Shown here one piece after another: positions 23,513 through 25,999 of a stretch of 25,999 bases of DNA (position 1 is its first letter; the number at the start of each line of letters is the position of its first letter). The DNA lies in NCBI GenBank assembly GCA_946886365.1, contig CAMPIM010000044.1:1-25999 (forward strand), in the 5' to 3' direction. Source of the stretch: an uncultured Novosphingobium sp. (GTDB lineage: Bacteria; Pseudomonadota; Alphaproteobacteria; Sphingomonadales; Sphingomonadaceae). Below the pieces are notes generated by a model. That model saw only the letters and a program-made list of their open reading frames with translations. It made no database searches and was not told the origin of the DNA. The position numbers were made by a program, and so were the translations under genes.

Positions 23513-25780
23513 TCAGCCTTCCCGATCCACCTCGGCCGCCGCGATTGCGGTCAGGTTCAGGACGCCGCGAGCGGTGACACCCGGCGTCAATACATGAATG
23601 GGTTGCGCCAGCCCCATGAGCATCGGCCCCACGGTCGGCGAGCTAGAGGAGGCGGATAGCGCGGTGAGGGTGATATTCGCCGAATCGAGGTTCGGCATCA
23701 CCAGCAGATTGGCAGGTCCTTCAAAGCGAGCATCTGGCACCAATCGTTCCCGCAGCGATTGGCTGAGTGCGGCATCCGCGTGCATTTCACCGTCGACCAG
23801 CAGGTCCGGCGTCTGTTCGCGGACCAGTTGCAACGCCGTCCGCATCTTCCGCGCGCTGGGGCTGTGCGAAGCTCCAAAGTTCGAATGCGAAAGAAGCGCC
23901 ACGCGCGGCGAAAGGCCGAAGTGCCGAAGCTCGGTCGCACCCGCTATCGCCATCTCGGCCACCTGCTCGGGTGTCGGATCGGGGACCATATGCGTATCGG
24001 TGATGAACAGCGCGCCTGCGTCCAGGATCAGTCCCGACAGCGCATAGACGCGACTATGCCCCGGCCGACGCTCGATGATCCGCAGGACATGTTCCACCTG
24101 ACCCCAATATTCGCTGTTCCCGCCGACCAGCGCCGCATCGACGCGTCCGGTGCGCAGCAGCATCGCGGCCGTGACCGTCGGGCGTCGGTAAACGTGACGC
24201 AACAGCTCGGCTGTAGGGACGCCTTTGCGCGCTGCGATGGCGCGATACGCATCCACCAGTTGCCCGAGCAGTTCATGATCGGTTTCGGGATCGACCACTT
24301 CCACATCGCGATCCAGCTCGAACCGTAGGCCAAGGCTGGGCAGCTTATCCTTCAATATCCGCCGCCGGGCGACGATGACGGGACGAACGATCCCCTCGTC
24401 CAGACCGTCCTGAATCGCGCGCAGCACGCGCTCATCCTCGCCTTCGCCATAGGCGATGCGGCGGCAGGTGCCCCGCGCGGCCTCGAACACCGGCAGCATC
24501 AGCTGCGCTGATCGCGTGTTCTGTTGGGCCAGTGACCGGCGATAGGCTTCGATATCCAGCGAACGCTTCGCCACGCCGCTGTCCATTGCCGCCTTGGCCA
24601 CTGCGGGCGCGATCTCCGCTATCAGGCGAGGGTCGAAGGGCGTCGGAATGATATAGTCCGGCCCGAACGCCAGCCGCCGCCCACCATAGGCCTGCGCAAC
24701 GCTGTCATGCGCAGGCAACCGGGCGAGCGCGGCGATTGCTTCCGCCGCTGCGGCCTTCATGGCCTCGTTAATCTCGGTCGCGCGGGCATCCAGCGCCCCC
24801 CGGAACATATAGGGGAAGCACAGGACGTTATTGACCTGATTGGGATAGTCGGAGCGCCCGGTGGCAACGATCGCGTCGGGCCGTGCCTCGCGTGCGACCT
24901 CTGGCCGGATTTCAGGCTCCGGATTGGCCAGCGCGAAGATTAGCGGATTCGGCGCGAGCAGGGGCAGCCATTCAGGCTTCAACACCCCCGGCGCCGACAG
25001 GCCCAGGAAAATATTAGCCCCCGGCAGCACTTCGGGCAAAGTCCGCGCATTGGTCTCGCGCGCGTAACGGGCCATGTTCGGCAACATGCCCTCACGACCG
25101 GAATGGATGACGCCATCCTTGTCCGTCAGCGTCACATGCTCTTGCCGAAGGCCCATCGACACCAGCAAATCGACGCAGGCCAACGCCGCCGCTCCGGCCC
25201 CCGATGTAACCAGTCGCGCTTCTGACAATGTCTTGCCCTGCAAGACCAGCGCGTTTCGCACGGCGGCCGCCACGACGATCGCCGTCCCATGCTGGTCGTC
25301 GTGGAAGACCGGAATCTTCATCCGCTTCTTGAGTTCCGCCTCGATGGCGAAACATTCCGGCGCCTTGATATCTTCCAGATTAATGCCGCCGAATGTCGGC
25401 TCCAGCAGCGCCACGGCCTCGATGAACTTTTCGGGGTCGGTCGTGTCCACCTCGATATCGAACACATCGATGTCGGCGAATTTCTTGAAGAGGACAGCCT
25501 TGCCCTCCATCACCGGCTTGGAGGCAAGCGCACCGATGGCACCCAGCCCCAGCACGGCCGTGCCGTTGGAGATCACCGCGACCAGATTGCCGCGCGCCGT
25601 ATAGTCCATCGCTTTGTCGGGATCTTCGGCGATTTCCAGGCAGGGGGCGGCCACGCCGGGCGAATAGGCCAGCGCCAAGTCGCGCTGGTTCACCATGCGC
25701 TTGGTAGGTTCTATCCGTAGCTTCCCCGGCTGGGGAAAGCGATGATAATCCAGGGCTGCGCGGCGGGTGTTGTCGTCCAT
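23513..25780 (-). CDS. maeB: NADP-dependent malic enzyme with phosphotransacetylase-like domain
   Basis: It decarboxylates malate to pyruvate with reduction of NAD(P)+, linking the TCA cycle to gluconeogenesis and NADPH supply. The 755-residue protein has the malic N-terminal domain (about 20-155) with LALAYSPGVAAPCLE carrying the catalytic tyrosine, and GKAVLFKKFADIDVFD with the lysine and an acidic metal ligand. The NAD-binding domain (about 160-420) contains VFHDDQHGTA and TSGAGAAALACVDLL. The C-terminal half (about 430-745) is a phosphate-acetyltransferase-like domain. In this family that half is regulatory, sensing acetyl-CoA, rather than enzymatic. The length is standard for the MaeB group. 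AAGG precedes the ATG; the gene is divergent from alaS. Confidence 0.96.
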   Translation of the reverse strand: MDDNTRRAALDYHRFPQPGKLRIEPTKRMVNQRDLALAYSPGVAAPCLEIAEDPDKAMDYTARGNLVAVISNGTAVLGLGAIGALASKPVMEGKAVLFKKFADIDVFDIEVDTTDPEKFIEAVALLEPTFGGINLEDIKAPECFAIEAELKKRMKIPVFHDDQHGTAIVVAAAVRNALVLQGKTLSEARLVTSGAGAAALACVDLLVSMGLRQEHVTLTDKDGVIHSGREGMLPNMARYARETNARTLPEVLPGANIFLGLSAPGVLKPEWLPLLAPNPLIFALANPEPEIRPEVAREARPDAIVATGRSDYPNQVNNVLCFPYMFRGALDARATEINEAMKAAAAEAIAALARLPAHDSVAQAYGGRRLAFGPDYIIPTPFDPRLIAEIAPAVAKAAMDSGVAKRSLDIEAYRRSLAQQNTRSAQLMLPVFEAARGTCRRIAYGEGEDERVLRAIQDGLDEGIVRPVIVARRRILKDKLPSLGLRFELDRDVEVVDPETDHELLGQLVDAYRAIAARKGVPTAELLRHVYRRPTVTAAMLLRTGRVDAALVGGNSEYWGQVEHVLRIIERRPGHSRVYALSGLILDAGALFITDTHMVPDPTPEQVAEMAIAGATELRHFGLSPRVALLSHSNFGASHSPSARKMRTALQLVREQTPDLLVDGEMHADAALSQSLRERLVPDARFEGPANLLVMPNLDSANITLTALSASSSSPTVGPMLMGLAQPIHVLTPGVTARGVLNLTAIAAAEVDREG

Positions 25781-25932
25781 GACGCGGCCTTATTATTGAT
25801 TTGGAATAGGGGCAATGCCGACAGGCCCGTAAATGGCCGATTTGCGTGTCTTGTCGGATAAGAGACCCCACTTGACCGCTGCGATGAAAAGCCCCGCTTG
25901 TGCGCCGGGGCGCTTCCCACTAAATCGCGCGC

Positions 25933-25999
25933 ATGACATCGACCAACGACATTCGCCGCTCCTTCCTCGACTATTTCGGGGCGAACGGCCACACCATCG
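25933..25999 (+). CDS. alaS: Alanyl-tRNA synthetase, N-terminal fragment
   Basis: The first 22 codons read MTSTNDIRRSFLDYFGANGH and then TI, the conserved N terminus of AlaS, which charges tRNA-Ala. The rest lies beyond the window. A GCCCCG/CGGGGC hairpin (25891-25911) sits in the 152-bp gap with maeB, 21 bases before the ATG, and could lie in the alaS leader. Confidence 0.9.
   Translation, partial: MTSTNDIRRSFLDYFGANGHTI

Noticed and set aside
25891..25911. GCCCCG/CGGGGC hairpin before alaS as a terminator or attenuator
   Set aside because: Six pairs with a nine-base loop; on the plus strand no T-run follows, and on the minus strand only TTTT follows with no gene to terminate. It is noted but not called.
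1..25999. Mobile elements, CRISPR arrays, prophage or defence genes
   Set aside because: No transposase, integrase, direct-repeat array, restriction, toxin-antitoxin or phage-like frame was found; nearly all of the sequence is accounted for by conserved genes.

Overview
The window looks like ordinary chromosome from an alphaproteobacterium, most probably a member of the Sphingomonadaceae (Sphingobium/Sphingomonas type). The grounds are high GC with GC-rich third codon positions, an ffs-dnaX-ybaB block, a lon-hup pair, an rpiB-glyA-nrdR block, and a dispersed alphaproteobacterial hairpin repeat upstream of rpsD. The genus is inferred from layout and protein flavour, because no search could be run. 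No insertion sequence, prophage, integrase, CRISPR array or toxin-antitoxin pair was seen.

Layout, left to right. A partial tRNA-Lys on the minus strand is followed by folK (minus) and a divergent family-5 uracil-DNA glycosylase (plus). A tight minus-strand operon comes next: aguA, a small DUF3147 membrane protein, aguB and an antibiotic-biosynthesis-monooxygenase (ABM) protein. The first three make a putrescine-from-agmatine route. Further minus-strand genes are a PilZ protein, an exported M28 metallopeptidase and rpsD. Divergent from rpsD is a chorismate mutase gene, convergent with trmJ. Next is the minus-strand series rpiB, glyA, nrdR (pentose phosphate, one-carbon metabolism, ribonucleotide reductase control). 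A small two-helix membrane protein, an HPP-CBS membrane protein and an alpha/beta hydrolase follow.

From about 13.0 kb the plus strand dominates. Two tandem cysteine desulfurase genes, a [2Fe-2S] ferredoxin and a class A beta-lactamase are packed almost without gaps. Then come the small SRP RNA (ffs), dnaX, ybaB/ebfC, lon and hup, ending in a strong terminator. tRNA-His and hisI follow. Overlapping the 3' end of hisI is an open frame for a lipoprotein that has no ATG, GTG or TTG start but has a good Shine-Dalgarno sequence in front of CTG codons, so it would be easy to miss. The window closes with a minus-strand L,D-transpeptidase, a minus-strand malic enzyme fused to a phosphotransacetylase-like domain, and the first 22 codons of alaS (plus).

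Most of the content is housekeeping. The points most worth checking are the CTG-start lipoprotein, the beta-lactamase with the cysteine pair typical of class A carbapenemases and its place behind Fe-S genes, the DUF3147 gene inside the agmatine operon, the SRP RNA with a UGAC tetraloop, and the double hairpin in front of rpsD.
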